This document shows positions 8,621 to 17,015 of a DNA stretch of 64,000 nucleotides, piece after piece. The DNA is from Azotobacter vinelandii (GTDB taxonomy: Bacteria > Pseudomonadota > Gammaproteobacteria > Pseudomonadales > Pseudomonadaceae), in NCBI RefSeq assembly GCF_001571105.1, contig NZ_BCTD01000015.1. One strand, given 5' to 3'. Position 1 is the stretch's first letter; every line of letters begins with the position of its first letter. Below the pieces are notes generated by a model. That model did not search any database and had not been told where the DNA came from. It was given only the letters and a program-made list of their open reading frames with translations. The position numbers and the translations under genes were made by a program.

Positions 8621-9835
8621 ATGCACAGGATTCCCCGGGACAAAGGGCTGGACAGCACACTGGCCCTGTTGCACGACCCCTATCGGTTCATCGCCAGGCG
8701 GTGTCGTCTCCATGGCTCGAATCTCTTCGAGACTCGCCTTCTGCTGCGAAAGACCCTCTGCATGAGTGGCGCCGAAGCGGCCCGCCTGTTCTACGACCCC
8801 GAACGCTTCGTGCGCCATGGCGCCATGCCGCCCAGGCTGCAGAAAACCCTGTTCGGCGTGGGCGGGGTGCAAGGGCTGGACGGCGAGGCGCACCGGCACC
8901 GCAAGCACATGTTCGTCGCACTGCTCATGGATGCCGAGCGGGTCGCCCAACTGGTCGAGGCGGTCCGCGGCGAATGGCGGACCTGCGCGCGACGCTGGGA
9001 GAGAATGGAAAAGGTGGTGCTTTACGATGCGCCTGGGCCGGGATTCCGCTGGCCGAGGAGGAGGCCGGACCGCGTGCTCGCGAGATCGCTCTCCTGTTCG
9101 ACTACGCCGGATCGGTGGGGCCGAAGCACTGGCGTTCGCGTCTGGCGCGCAGGCGGAGCGAGGCCTGGATGGGTGCGCTGGTCGAGTCGATCCGGGCCGG
9201 CCGGCGGCAGCCTCCCGCCGAGACGGCCGCCCAGGTGATTTCCTGGCATCGCGGGCTCGATGGCAACCTGCTGGAAGCGCGATGTGGCCGCCGTCGAATT
9301 GCTGAACGTCATCCGGCCGGTCGTGGCGATCGCCGTCTATCTCACCTTCGTCGCCCATGCATTGCACCGCTATCCGCACTGCCGGCATGGCCTCCGCTCC
9401 GGAGATGCCGAATACCGGGAGTGGTTCGTGCAGGAGGTGCGCCGCTTCTATCCCTTCTTCCCGGCCGTGGTCGCGCGCGTGCGGCAGGACTTCGAGTGGA
9501 GGGGCTACGCCTTTCCCGCGGGTAGGCGGGTGATGCTGGACCTGTACGGTACCGATCATGACGTCCGGCTCTGGCAGGCGCCGGAGACGTTCCGCCCGGA
9601 GCGCTTCGGTTCCCGCGAGTACGGTCCCTGCGATTTCATTCCCCAGGGCGGAGGCGAGCATGAGAGCGGCCATCGCTGTCCGGGCGAGCGGATCGTGATG
9701 AAGCTGGGCGCGGACGTGCTCGCGCGCGAGCTTTCCTACGCGGTGCCGATGCAGAACCTCGAGATCGACTTCTCGCGACTCCCGGCATTGCCGAGAAGCC
9801 GATTCGTCATGAGCGATATCCATGGGGCTCCCTGA
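8621..9835 (+). pseudogene. Broken CYP152 fatty-acid peroxygenase (cytochrome P450), two frame disruptions
   Basis: Read across three segments, the region encodes a CYP152 protein like Bacillus P450 BS-beta. The first segment (8621 to about 9020) has IPRDKGLDSTLALL, MSGAEAARLFYD and FGVGGVQGLDGEAHRHRK. The second runs from about 9024 in another frame (CAWAGIPLAEEE, then GSVGPKHW). The third, from about 9280 in the original frame, has IRPVVAI with the substrate-carboxylate Arg and the haem ligand Cys in GHRCPGE (codon 9677-9679). At the first junction about eight residues expected between VVLYD and CAWAG are missing, so DNA was deleted. The second is consistent with one extra G. The enzyme would use H2O2 to hydroxylate or decarboxylate fatty acids; this copy is very probably dead. 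Confidence 0.85.
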
Positions 9836-9987
9836 GACGGCGTCCTGTCCGGTTCGCCGCCATGGACTGGGCCACCCATACGCTATAACTTCCCGTCGGC
9901 ACCGCAGCGCGCATCGTCCGCGGCGCCGGATCGAAACCCGTCGCGCCTTCCCGGCGCTTCGACCTCCACTGCCGGAAAGCAATCTTC

Positions 9988-10479
9988 ATGTTCGGTTATC
10001 TACGCTTGTCAGTCATCGGCCTGTGTGCCTGTTTCGCCGTGCCGGCCCAGGCCGCTACTTCTTCTTCGGCGCAAGGCCGGCAGGAGCATATCCATCAGCA
10101 AGGGCACAAGGTGATGCCTTTTTCCCTTGAGCGTACCCTGCATATCTTTCGCATGACCGAAACCGGCGGCAGCATGCAGGTCGTCATTCGCAAGCCGGGC
10201 GCGGAAGACCAGTTGCAGAGCATCCAGCGGCATCTCCTGCACATGCGGGCGCGTTTCTCCAGCGGCGACTTCTCCACTCCGGCCAGCCTGCACGGCGCGG
10301 ACATGCCGGGGCTCAAGGAACTGGAGGCCGGCGCCTCGCGCATGAAGGTTTCCTACCTGCCCCTGCCCAACGGTGGCGAAATCCGCTTCGAGGCCGGCGA
10401 CATCGGCATGATCACCGCCATCCACCGCTGGTTCGGCGCCCAACTGTCCGAGCACGGGGCGGATGCGATGGCGCAGTGA
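9988..10479 (+). CDS. Conserved periplasmic protein of unknown function
   Basis: The 163-residue product has a clear signal peptide (LSVIGLCACFAVPAQA, cleavage near residue 22). The mature part carries HIHQQGHKVMPFSLERTLHI, FRMTETGG, a DMPGL motif and a conserved end, AIHRWFGAQLSEHGADA. I recall relatives in pseudomonads that are labelled aspartate carbamoyltransferase without justification; no carbamoyltransferase motif is visible here. His and Met residues near the mature N-terminus could suggest metal contact, but this is speculative. The ribosome site is weak (GGAAAGC). A promoter should lie in the 152 bp after the P450 relic. Confidence 0.75.
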   Translation: MFGYLRLSVIGLCACFAVPAQAATSSSAQGRQEHIHQQGHKVMPFSLERTLHIFRMTETGGSMQVVIRKPGAEDQLQSIQRHLLHMRARFSSGDFSTPASLHGADMPGLKELEAGASRMKVSYLPLPNGGEIRFEAGDIGMITAIHRWFGAQLSEHGADAMAQ

Positions 10480-10609
10480 GACCGAGTGGGGATCGACTGG
10501 CAAGGCTTGGTGGCTCCACGCCTGACGGCATGGACTGCCGATAGCGATGCATCCGCCGCATCCGTTCGCGGTGCGCCGCCGGCACGCCGATTCAATCCGA
10601 GGAGAGAGC

Positions 10610-10975
10610 ATGTCAGACCTGAACGATCCCCGAGTGCTGTTCGCCGCCGAGCGGACCCTGCTGGCCTGGAACAGGACCGGCCTGGCGCTGATCGCCTTCG
10701 GCTTCGTGGTGGAGCGTTCCGGCCTGTTGGTCCGGGCGCTCGCCCCCGACAGTCCGGCTGCGAAGGATTCGGTCGTCACCTTCTGGCTGGGGCTGGCCTT
10801 CATCGCGTTGGGTGCCTTTGTCGCCGTCTATTCGTGCCGGGAGTACCTGGTGGTGCTGAGAACCCTGACGCCTGTCGAATATCCGCCGGGTTACGACGCC
10901 CGCTGGGGGATCGCCGTGAACCTGATCGTCGCGCTGCTCGGCAGCGGCCTGGCGCTGGTTCTGTACTGGCGTTGA
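10610..10975 (+). CDS. DUF202 (YidH family) inner-membrane protein
   Basis: The 121-residue protein begins with DPRVLFAAERTLLAWNRTGLA, the highly conserved DUF202 signature in which AAERT.L.W.R is diagnostic, and has three hydrophobic segments (about 28-46, 61-81, 101-119). Members are small inner-membrane proteins of unknown function. I chose the ATG at 10610 over an upstream in-frame start because GAGGAGAGAGC lies directly before it and the family begins at this point. It is followed 48 bp later by the HELTH-motif secreted protein gene. Confidence 0.88.
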   Translation: MSDLNDPRVLFAAERTLLAWNRTGLALIAFGFVVERSGLLVRALAPDSPAAKDSVVTFWLGLAFIALGAFVAVYSCREYLVVLRTLTPVEYPPGYDARWGIAVNLIVALLGSGLALVLYWR

Positions 10976-11023
10976 ATTGCGCGTGATGGCGCCGGGCGCC
11001 TGTGCTGAGAAAGGAGAATGGAG

Positions 11024-12115
11024 ATGGCGAGGCATGCGGCGATCGTTCGAAGACTGTACGCGGCCGGTTTCGTGCTCGCGCTCTGCGCGGGCGCTGTCGC
11101 CGGCGGGGAGCCGGGCGGCGGCGGGATCGTCGATGCGGCCGCCCCGCCGGCGGACATGACGTTCGACGAACTGCATCGCCAGATCAAGGCGCTGATCCCG
11201 CCGGCGCAAGCCATCGACGAGGGCTCCGCGGCCTTCAACGAGGCCCTGGCGCAGACCGGGGCACCCGTCCTTCAGGAACTGATCGTCCATTCCCGTGACG
11301 AGGCGCTGCGCAATGGCGTGGAGCCCATGCCACCGGACGTCCGCCGCCAGCTTGCAGGCTTTCTGCCGGAGCGGGTGCTGGACGCGGTGCGTTACCGGGT
11401 GCAGGGCGGCGACGACTTCAGCCTGCAGTGGAACCTGATCCGCTATGGCGAGGCTCGCGCCATCGCTCTCGATCACGTCGTGGTGTTCAGGGACGCCGGC
11501 GACGCGCTCTACAACCCGACGCTCTGGGCGCACGAGCTGACCCATGTCGAGCAGTACCGGCGCTGGGGCATCCCGGAGTTCGCTATCCGCTACCTGCGCG
11601 ACTACGAGGCCGTGGAGCATGAAGCCTATGAGGCCGAGACGCGCTATGTGGCCTGGGCGAAGCTGCGCGACGGGCAACGGCTGGCGGCCACCGGCGATTC
11701 GGGAGCGGGCCGCCTGCCCGCGCCTTTCCCCGCGGCCGGCAGCTCCAGCACCTGCGGCACGGCCGCGGCTACCTGCCGGGTCGAGGGTGCCGGCCCCGTC
11801 GGCACGCCCTGCTGGTGCAACCTGCCAGCAGGCGCGGCTGCGGGCTCGCTGGTCCCCGACCCGCCCGCCGCGCCACCAGCCAACGCCTGCCGCAGCACAG
11901 GCGGTATCTGCCCCCTGGACGGTGAAATCGCAGCGGGTTCGCCTTGCACCTGCGTCACCCCCGAAGGCAGCTTTCCCGGCACCGCCGAGCCGCGGAATCT
12001 GGGTGACCGCTGTGTGACCCACAGTGGCGCCTGTACGCTGTCCAGGCCCCTGCTCTCCGGGGAGGCCTGCCATTGTCCGGGGTCGGCGGGAGCGGTGAAG
12101 GGACAGGTGCCCTGA
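11024..12115 (+). CDS. Secreted DUF4157-like HELTH protein with three Cys-rich repeats
   Basis: The 363-residue product has a signal peptide (about 1-27). Its central domain carries NPTLWAHELTHVEQYRRWG, an HExxH zinc motif in the context seen in DUF4157 (eCIS-core-like) proteins, followed by VEHEAYEAE that could give a third ligand. From about residue 240 three tandem modules share the exact spacing C-x6-C-x11-C-x-C (CGTAAATC to CWC; CRSTGGIC to CTC; CVTHSGAC to CHC), linked by Pro/Ala-rich spacers. Twelve cysteines in an exported protein point to disulphides or metal binding. I took the second ATG because AAGGAG sits seven bases before it; the first ATG (11018) is too close. Protease activity is not established. 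Confidence 0.75.
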   Translation: MARHAAIVRRLYAAGFVLALCAGAVAGGEPGGGGIVDAAAPPADMTFDELHRQIKALIPPAQAIDEGSAAFNEALAQTGAPVLQELIVHSRDEALRNGVEPMPPDVRRQLAGFLPERVLDAVRYRVQGGDDFSLQWNLIRYGEARAIALDHVVVFRDAGDALYNPTLWAHELTHVEQYRRWGIPEFAIRYLRDYEAVEHEAYEAETRYVAWAKLRDGQRLAATGDSGAGRLPAPFPAAGSSSTCGTAAATCRVEGAGPVGTPCWCNLPAGAAAGSLVPDPPAAPPANACRSTGGICPLDGEIAAGSPCTCVTPEGSFPGTAEPRNLGDRCVTHSGACTLSRPLLSGEACHCPGSAGAVKGQVP

Positions 12116-12578
12116 TGATGAAATGATATTTCTCCCAGCTCCGCCTTGCGGAAGGAGGGCGGCCCTGCCGGGACTCCGGCCGGTTGAGGGCAAAGGGTTG
12201 CGGCGTCGAGGGAAAAAGAGAAGAAGTTGGAAGCGAATGGGTCGAGGTATGCGAATGTTCGGTCGATCCTTTCGAGTGGGGTCGAACGATCGCCTCGATT
12301 CGCCCGGTGAGCGGGCAATGCTGGGCATGGCGTTGGCATCTGTGGAGCACGGCCGGTCACTTTCGAGTGCGGTGGCCTGTTGGTATCCAGAAGCCGATAG
12401 GTTGAAAAAGGTAGGGGCTGAGGTTTCGAACCTTTGGAAGTGTCGGTGGCAATTGAATTGTGGTGATAGGAAGTGAGCTCGCACGTCTCGAACTCGGTTA
12501 CCGACTCGGCGCTATGGCGACCTGCAGCCCTAAACAGGCTTGTCTTTCCCGTGTCTCTCCCGTGTGCAGCCCGGAGGG
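12116..12578. other. Non-coding stretch after the HELTH-protein gene
   Basis: No frame here has a convincing start, ribosome site or protein-like composition. The sequence loses GC content progressively from 12200. AGCCC-GGA-GGGCT near 12569-12581 forms a short hairpin that overlaps the stop codon of the leftward small gene at 12579 and may help end its transcript. Confidence 0.35.
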
Positions 12579-12821
12579 CTAAAAGTTGAGTCTTTTCTGG
12601 GCCTTCGGGAGTTCGCTGATTTCAAAACGCTGCAGGTTTCTGCTGAATTCGGTTTCGGAACTCTTGATGTGTTTGGCATCGAGGCAAGTTCTCGTTGCGT
12701 GCAGTTCCTTCCTCAAGGTATCGACCTGCCTGCTGAACTCATTCTTCACATCCAGGATCAGGTTGTTGAAGTATAGGGTCAATATCAGAATCAAAGTACA
12801 AGCAATCCATCCTGAAGCCAT
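12579..12821 (-). CDS. Small single-pass membrane protein, unknown
   Basis: The 80-residue frame starts at an ATG preceded by AAGGTGACAA, a good ribosome site. The product has one membrane segment (GWIACTLILILTLYFNNLIL, residues 4-23) followed by a charged, heptad-like region (DVKNEFSRQVDTLRKELHAT) that could form a coiled coil. Base composition is well below the window average, as in its surroundings, which suggests acquired DNA. I recognise no family. A 12-bp palindrome CCAAGTACTTGG at 12911-12922, about 90 bp upstream, may belong to its control region. An overlapping 49-codon frame starting at about 12890 on the same strand is less convincing. Confidence 0.5.
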   Translation of the reverse strand: MASGWIACTLILILTLYFNNLILDVKNEFSRQVDTLRKELHATRTCLDAKHIKSSETEFSRNLQRFEISELPKAQKRLNF

Positions 12822-13703
12822 TTGTCACCTTGCACGCTTTTGTAATCGATACGGTCGATGGAATGGTTTTGGTGAAAATATCGTTCATGCCCGTTTTCCC
12901 CTGTCGAATGCCAAGTACTTGGTTTTGATCTGTTTTTATTGATCTTTCAGAAATATATGTTGTGCCGATGAGCGAAGACTCTCCGCCCCGCCTTTGCGGA
13001 GGACCCCGAGTGTTCCGACGCATGAAAGTCGTAATGGCGCATTCATATAAGGACCCGGCAATGTCAGGTTGTCTTGGTATCGAGGGGCGGTAACCATCGT
13101 GGGTTGGGGATAAGTTAGCTCCTTGGTGTGATGTCATATTGATTTCATTTCGACACTGAATGGCCATGGATGGCTATTCAGTGTCGCTATAATATCGCGG
13201 CGTCATAAAAGTGCCACCTATCCGTGGCTTTTCCAAGTCCCCATGTGAAGTGCCATTATTTTGGCTTGCTTTGCTCGCCGAAAGGCTTGCACGAAGCTAT
13301 CAGGGGATTTTCCGAGAGCGATCTGGTGGGATTTGACGGAAAGCGCCATCTGCGAAGAGTCCGATATGCAAGATGCAAGCGAGCAATTCGCGGTAAGTGC
13401 CGCATGGGCTCGCCTTTCATCCGGCAAGGTCGATAATCATGGCATATGGCTATCATTGCGGGCTTCGCCGCATCGCCTGATGTCGCCTGCTTGAGTGGGG
13501 CTGGCGTGCTCTTGGGTATGTCCGTGTTTGTCAATAGTGGCAAATGAAAGCTTTTTGCTTTTTCTTATAGCCGTTTGTCGGTATTTCCGAGATTTTGGAA
13601 TATCGCAATGAATTTTAAGTACAATGCGGCGAGGTTCGTGTTACCGATCGCCTAAGAAACGTAGTGCCGAAAATATTCCTTTGTCGTTGTTTTGGGGGAA
13701 GCC
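12822..13703. other. AT-richer region without clear genes
   Basis: About 880 bp of conspicuously lower GC content than the flanks. The short open frames on both strands lack ribosome sites and consistent protein character. It contains a CTCCGC/GCGGAG hairpin (12981-13001), a 36-bp palindrome (13151-13186) followed directly by TATAAT, and AAAGC-TTTTT-GCTTT with trailing T at about 13547-13565. The composition and lack of genes suggest a scar of transferred DNA or an untranslated RNA locus. The patatin promoter should lie near its right end. Confidence 0.4.
13151..13186. repeat. 36-bp near-perfect palindrome next to a TATAAT element
   Basis: CGACACTGAATGGCCAT and ATGGCTATTCAGTGTCG face each other across two bases; 16 of 17 positions pair. 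The structure would fold as a very stable hairpin in RNA or a cruciform in DNA, or bind a large dimeric regulator. TATAAT starts two bases after it (13188). There is no T tract, so a simple terminator is unlikely. Confidence 0.6.
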
Positions 13704-14747
13704 ATGTCTTCACCAGGACCAGACAGGATGAAACGAGGCCACCCGCGGGTGGACCTCGCGCTGCAGGGAGGCGGTGCCCACGGAGCTTTTACCTGGGGCG
13801 TGCTCGACCGGTTGCTCGAAGAGCCGGAGCTTCAACTGGATGGCATCTCGGGAACCTCGGCCGGGGCCATGAATGCGGCCGTCCTGGTGGACGGCTATGC
13901 CAAGGGCGGGCCGGAGAGTGCCCGCCGCGCGCTGGAGACATTCTGGCGCCGGGTCTCGAAGGCCGCGCGCTTCAGTCCGTTCCGGCGCAGCCCGCTCGAT
14001 GTGTTGCTGGGGCGCTGGACCCTGGACTACTCGCCCATGTTCCTGACCATGGACATGGTCGCGCGGGTGTTCTCTCCCTACGACCTGAACCCGGGCGGGA
14101 GCAATCCGCTGCGCGCCATCCTCGAGGAGTCCATCGACTTCGCGCATCTGGCCGACAGTCCGATCAAGCTGTTCGTCACCGCGACCAACGTGCGCACCGG
14201 ACGCGGGCGGGTGTTCCGCAACGGCGACCTGACGCTCGATGCGTTGCTGGCCTCGGCCTGTCTGCCGAACCTGTTCCAGGCCATCGAGATCGACGGTGAC
14301 GCCTATTGGGACGGGGGCTACGCCGGCAATCCCACGATCACGCCGCTGGTGCGCGAGTGCGAGTCGAGCGACACCATCCTGGTGCAGATCAATCCCATCG
14401 AGCGTCCGGGTACGCCGCGCTCGGCGCGCAACATCCTCAGCCGTCTCAACGAGGTTTCCTTCAACTCCGTGCTGTTGAAGGAACTGAAGATGATCGCGCT
14501 GCTGCGTCAGATGGTCTGTCTCGGTGACAACGAAAGCGCCCGCTGGGCCTCGATGCGGATTCACCGGATCTCCAGCGATGTGCTGCTGGAGCTGGGCTAC
14601 TCCTCGAAGCTGAACGGGGAGTGGGCGTTCCTGACGATGCTGCGCGACCAGGGCCGCAAGGCCGCCGAGGGTTTCCTCGAGGCGCATCGCAAGGACCTGG
14701 GCCGGCGTTCGACGCTGGATCTGGATGTCCTGCTGGAAGGGGTGTGA
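13704..14747 (+). CDS. Patatin-like phospholipase
   Basis: The 347-residue protein has the patatin fold motifs: oxyanion loop GGGAHG (22-27), nucleophile Ser52 in GTSAG (50-54), and the dyad Asp203 in DGG (203-205). Patatins are cytosolic or secreted serine acyl hydrolases; no signal peptide is visible. The C-terminal 100 residues (RLNEVSFNSVLLKEL) match the extended bacterial form. I chose the ATG at 13704 because GGGGGAAG precedes it; an in-frame TTG twelve bases upstream overlaps that site. It is a single gene leaving the AT-richer region, and codon use returns to the high-GC norm. The substrate is unknown. Confidence 0.9.
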   Translation: MSSPGPDRMKRGHPRVDLALQGGGAHGAFTWGVLDRLLEEPELQLDGISGTSAGAMNAAVLVDGYAKGGPESARRALETFWRRVSKAARFSPFRRSPLDVLLGRWTLDYSPMFLTMDMVARVFSPYDLNPGGSNPLRAILEESIDFAHLADSPIKLFVTATNVRTGRGRVFRNGDLTLDALLASACLPNLFQAIEIDGDAYWDGGYAGNPTITPLVRECESSDTILVQINPIERPGTPRSARNILSRLNEVSFNSVLLKELKMIALLRQMVCLGDNESARWASMRIHRISSDVLLELGYSSKLNGEWAFLTMLRDQGRKAAEGFLEAHRKDLGRRSTLDLDVLLEGV

Positions 14748-14750
14748 CGC

Positions 14751-14777
14751 CGCCGGCCGTCGTGCCGGCCGGCGTTT
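14751..14777. terminator. Probable bidirectional terminator
   Basis: CGCCGGCC (14751-14758) pairs with GGCCGGCG (14767-14774) and is followed by TTT. It occupies the gap between the convergent patatin and DUF4136 genes. Confidence 0.55.
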
Positions 14778-15334
14778 CAATGCGGCGGATATTGCGACAG
14801 CACCCGGGATACGGTCTCGCGGATCATCCGGGTGCGCTCGGCCGGATCGTAGGGTCCCTCGCGCAGGATCTGCTGGGCGCTGCCGCGCCAGACCAGCTTG
14901 CCGTCGCGGCTATCGTAGAAGTCGATCTGCAGGGTGCCGACCTGGTAGTCGTAGGTGCGCGTTTCGCCGAAGCCGGGGCCGCCCCAGTAGCCATACCAGG
15001 GATTGCCCCAGTAGCCGCCGGGGTAGGAGGTGATCTGGCTCTGGCGCTGGTCGACGACCAGCCAGACCTGCACCCGGATGTCGCTCCGGTTACCGGACGG
15101 GGCCTGGCGCAGGCCGCGCTGGTCGAGCTGCTCGGCCACGGCGGCACGTACGCGCTGCTCCGTCAGGTCGCTTCTGAGGCGCGGGTCGGAGGGGCGGAAC
15201 TGCAGCGCCGGTTCCTGCCAGCTCCAGGTGCGGTAGGCGCCGAAATCGCGGCTGGGGTCGAAGTCGCGCTCGAGCTGGACGCTCTGGCAGGCTGCGAGCA
15301 GCAGTAGAAGAGGCAGCAGCATACGGATTCGCAT
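14777..15334 (-). CDS. DUF4136 lipoprotein
   Basis: The 185-residue protein has a lipoprotein signal (LLPLLLLLAAC, lipid Cys at 16) and the DUF4136 layout: DFDPSRDFGAYRTWSW near the start, an AVAEQLDQRGLRQ helix, a Tyr/Gly/Trp-rich segment (GYWGNPWYGYWGG), and the ending KLVWRGSAQQIL. Members are probably envelope lipoproteins of unknown role. A GGAGAAACC site precedes the ATG. A paralogue in the same orientation lies 237 bp upstream, so the pair probably arose by duplication. Confidence 0.85.
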   Translation of the reverse strand: MRIRMLLPLLLLLAACQSVQLERDFDPSRDFGAYRTWSWQEPALQFRPSDPRLRSDLTEQRVRAAVAEQLDQRGLRQAPSGNRSDIRVQVWLVVDQRQSQITSYPGGYWGNPWYGYWGGPGFGETRTYDYQVGTLQIDFYDSRDGKLVWRGSAQQILREGPYDPAERTRMIRETVSRVLSQYPPH

Positions 15335-15571
15335 GGTGGTTTCTCCGGTGGCGGTGCATGCGGCGGATGGACCGTCGCGGACGTTGTTCCCTTCGCTTCG
15401 GCCGGTTTTCCCCCGAGAGGAGGGGAAAGGGCGGTGTCGCTTTCCAATCTAAAGTTTGTGCGTAACCAATCCATAACCGATCGGTGAGCGAGGATTTTCG
15501 AGCCTGCGGCGCTCGTGCGACTTGTCGATGGTCAAACATTCTTGAAGGTCGATGGCGGGCTCCATTCGGGG

Positions 15572-16177
15572 CTACGGCGGAAAGCCTTGCAGGGCGAGCC
15601 GGGCCGCCTGCTGCAGAGCCCTGGCGCGGCCGCTCCGCTCGGCGTCGACGCGGGCCTCGCCGCTGCCGTGCCAGAGCCGCCGACCATCCGTGCCGGCGGT
15701 GAACGCGATGCGCACCACCAGCACCTGTTCCTCGTAGCGGTAGACGAGGGGAGCCCGGCCCCATACCCCGAAACGATCCCAGTGATGGCCGTAGCCGTAG
15801 TAGCCGCCAAAGCGATCGTAGTAATCCCTGTAGATGCGGATACGCCGCTTCAGGGTCAACTGCGCACTGACCCGCAGATCCGCCTCGGCGCCCGGACGGA
15901 CCGGACGCAGGCCGCGCTGGTCCAGCTCGGCGGAGAGGATTTCCTGCACCTGGGCGGCATCCAGGCCGGCGTCGCCGTCCGGCGGGCGGCCGTGCAGCCA
16001 GGCCCAGTCGCGGTAGGCGGCGTAGTCCCTGGGCGGGGCCGGATAGACGCCCGGCTCGAAGGGCGTGGCGGCCGTGGGGGGCGCCGGAGGCAGGGGCAGG
16101 GATTCGGCGCGGTAGGGATTGGGGCCCTGGCAGGCGCCGAGCGCGAGACAGAGCGACAGTGCGGCCAGGCGATGCAT
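15572..16177 (-). CDS. DUF4136 lipoprotein, second paralogue
   Basis: The 201-residue product has a lipobox (LCLALGAC, then QG), a Pro-rich linker, and a DUF4136 domain with DYAAYRDWAW, SAELDQRGLRPVR and RRLWHGSGEARVDAE. The Tyr/Gly-rich loop is RFGGYYGYGHHW. It is diverged from its neighbour at 14777 but has the same order of elements. The GTG at 16192 is possible, but the ATG at 16177 has GAGGG eight bases upstream and gives a standard signal peptide. The 237 bp between the paralogues include an AT-richer patch near 15450 that could be a separate promoter for the downstream copy. Confidence 0.82.
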   Translation of the reverse strand: MHRLAALSLCLALGACQGPNPYRAESLPLPPAPPTAATPFEPGVYPAPPRDYAAYRDWAWLHGRPPDGDAGLDAAQVQEILSAELDQRGLRPVRPGAEADLRVSAQLTLKRRIRIYRDYYDRFGGYYGYGHHWDRFGVWGRAPLVYRYEEQVLVVRIAFTAGTDGRRLWHGSGEARVDAERSGRARALQQAARLALQGFPP

Positions 16178-16256
16178 GCGGGTGGCCCTCACCCCGGTGG
16201 GGAGCGGGGAAATGCTCGGGCTTCGCTCCTGGAACGGCGATACCCTCGTTACAAGC

Positions 16257-17015
16257 TTAGCAAGTCGGATGTGGCCGGCAGAGCCAATGCAGGTAGCGGC
16301 CGAGACCGGCGAAGGCCGGGTGACGGCGGTAGGCCAGTTCCATTTCCAGAAGGTCGGGCAGTTCCGCCCGGGCCTGGAATTCCACCGGCATGTAGTCGTG
16401 GAAGACCCGCACGCCGCTTTCGCCGTCGATCCGCCAGGCGCTCTGCATCGCGGCCTTCAGCTCGCGCGGGTCGAGCGGGCGCTGCGGGGTCAGGCTGCGG
16501 CCTTCGCCGGCGAACTGTTCCTTGCGCAGCTTGCGGAAGTGGCCCTTGAGCAGGTTGCGGTAGATCAGCGCGTCCTTATTGTAGAAGGCCAGCGACAGCC
16601 AGCCGCCGGGTGCGCTGAACTGGTGCAGCACGGGGAGGATGCGCAGCGGCTCGGCCAGCCATTCCAGCACGGCGTGGCAGAGCACCAGATCGAAGGGGGC
16701 ATCGAGCCGGCCGGGCAGTTCCTGCCAGGGTGCCTGGACGAAAGTGGCCCGCTGGCCGGCGGCGGCGAAGCGTTCGCGGGCGGCACCGAGCATCGGCGCA
16801 GCCGGCTCGGCGAGGGTCACGAGGTGGCCGCGCTTGGCCAGCCAGAGCGCCATGTGGCCGAGTCCGGCACCGACGTCGAGCACCCGCAGCGGGCGTTCGG
16901 GCAAGACTTCGGCCAGGTCGGCCTGGAGCACGGCGAGGCGGATCGCGCCCTTGGCGCCGCCGTAGATCTTCTCGGCGAAACGCAGGGCCAGGTCGTCGAA
17001 GTGGCGGTCGCTCAT
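16257..17015 (-). CDS. cmoM: tRNA 5-carboxymethoxyuridine methyltransferase (CmoM/SmtA)
   Basis: The 252-residue protein begins DRHFDDLALRFAEKIYGGAKG and has the SAM motif VLDVGAGLGHMALWLA with acidic partner LAEPA, then CHAVLEWLAEP. These are the distinctive CmoM/SmtA features. The enzyme adds a methyl ester to cmo5U34 to make mcmo5U at the wobble position of certain tRNAs. The ATG overlaps the stop of the upstream MazG-like gene (ATGA), so the pair is co-translated. The C-terminus (YLHWLCR) also fits the family. Confidence 0.88.
   Translation of the reverse strand: MSDRHFDDLALRFAEKIYGGAKGAIRLAVLQADLAEVLPERPLRVLDVGAGLGHMALWLAKRGHLVTLAEPAAPMLGAARERFAAAGQRATFVQAPWQELPGRLDAPFDLVLCHAVLEWLAEPLRILPVLHQFSAPGGWLSLAFYNKDALIYRNLLKGHFRKLRKEQFAGEGRSLTPQRPLDPRELKAAMQSAWRIDGESGVRVFHDYMPVEFQARAELPDLLEMELAYRRHPAFAGLGRYLHWLCRPHPTC

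Noticed and set aside
8294..9982. Leftward 562-codon frame across the P450 region
   Set aside because: The opposite strand gives a clear CYP152 protein in three segments; the long leftward frame is its shadow.
12739..13167. Leftward 142-codon frame in the AT-richer region
   Set aside because: It lacks a ribosome site at its first start, has no consistent protein character and overlaps the better 80-residue gene in another frame.
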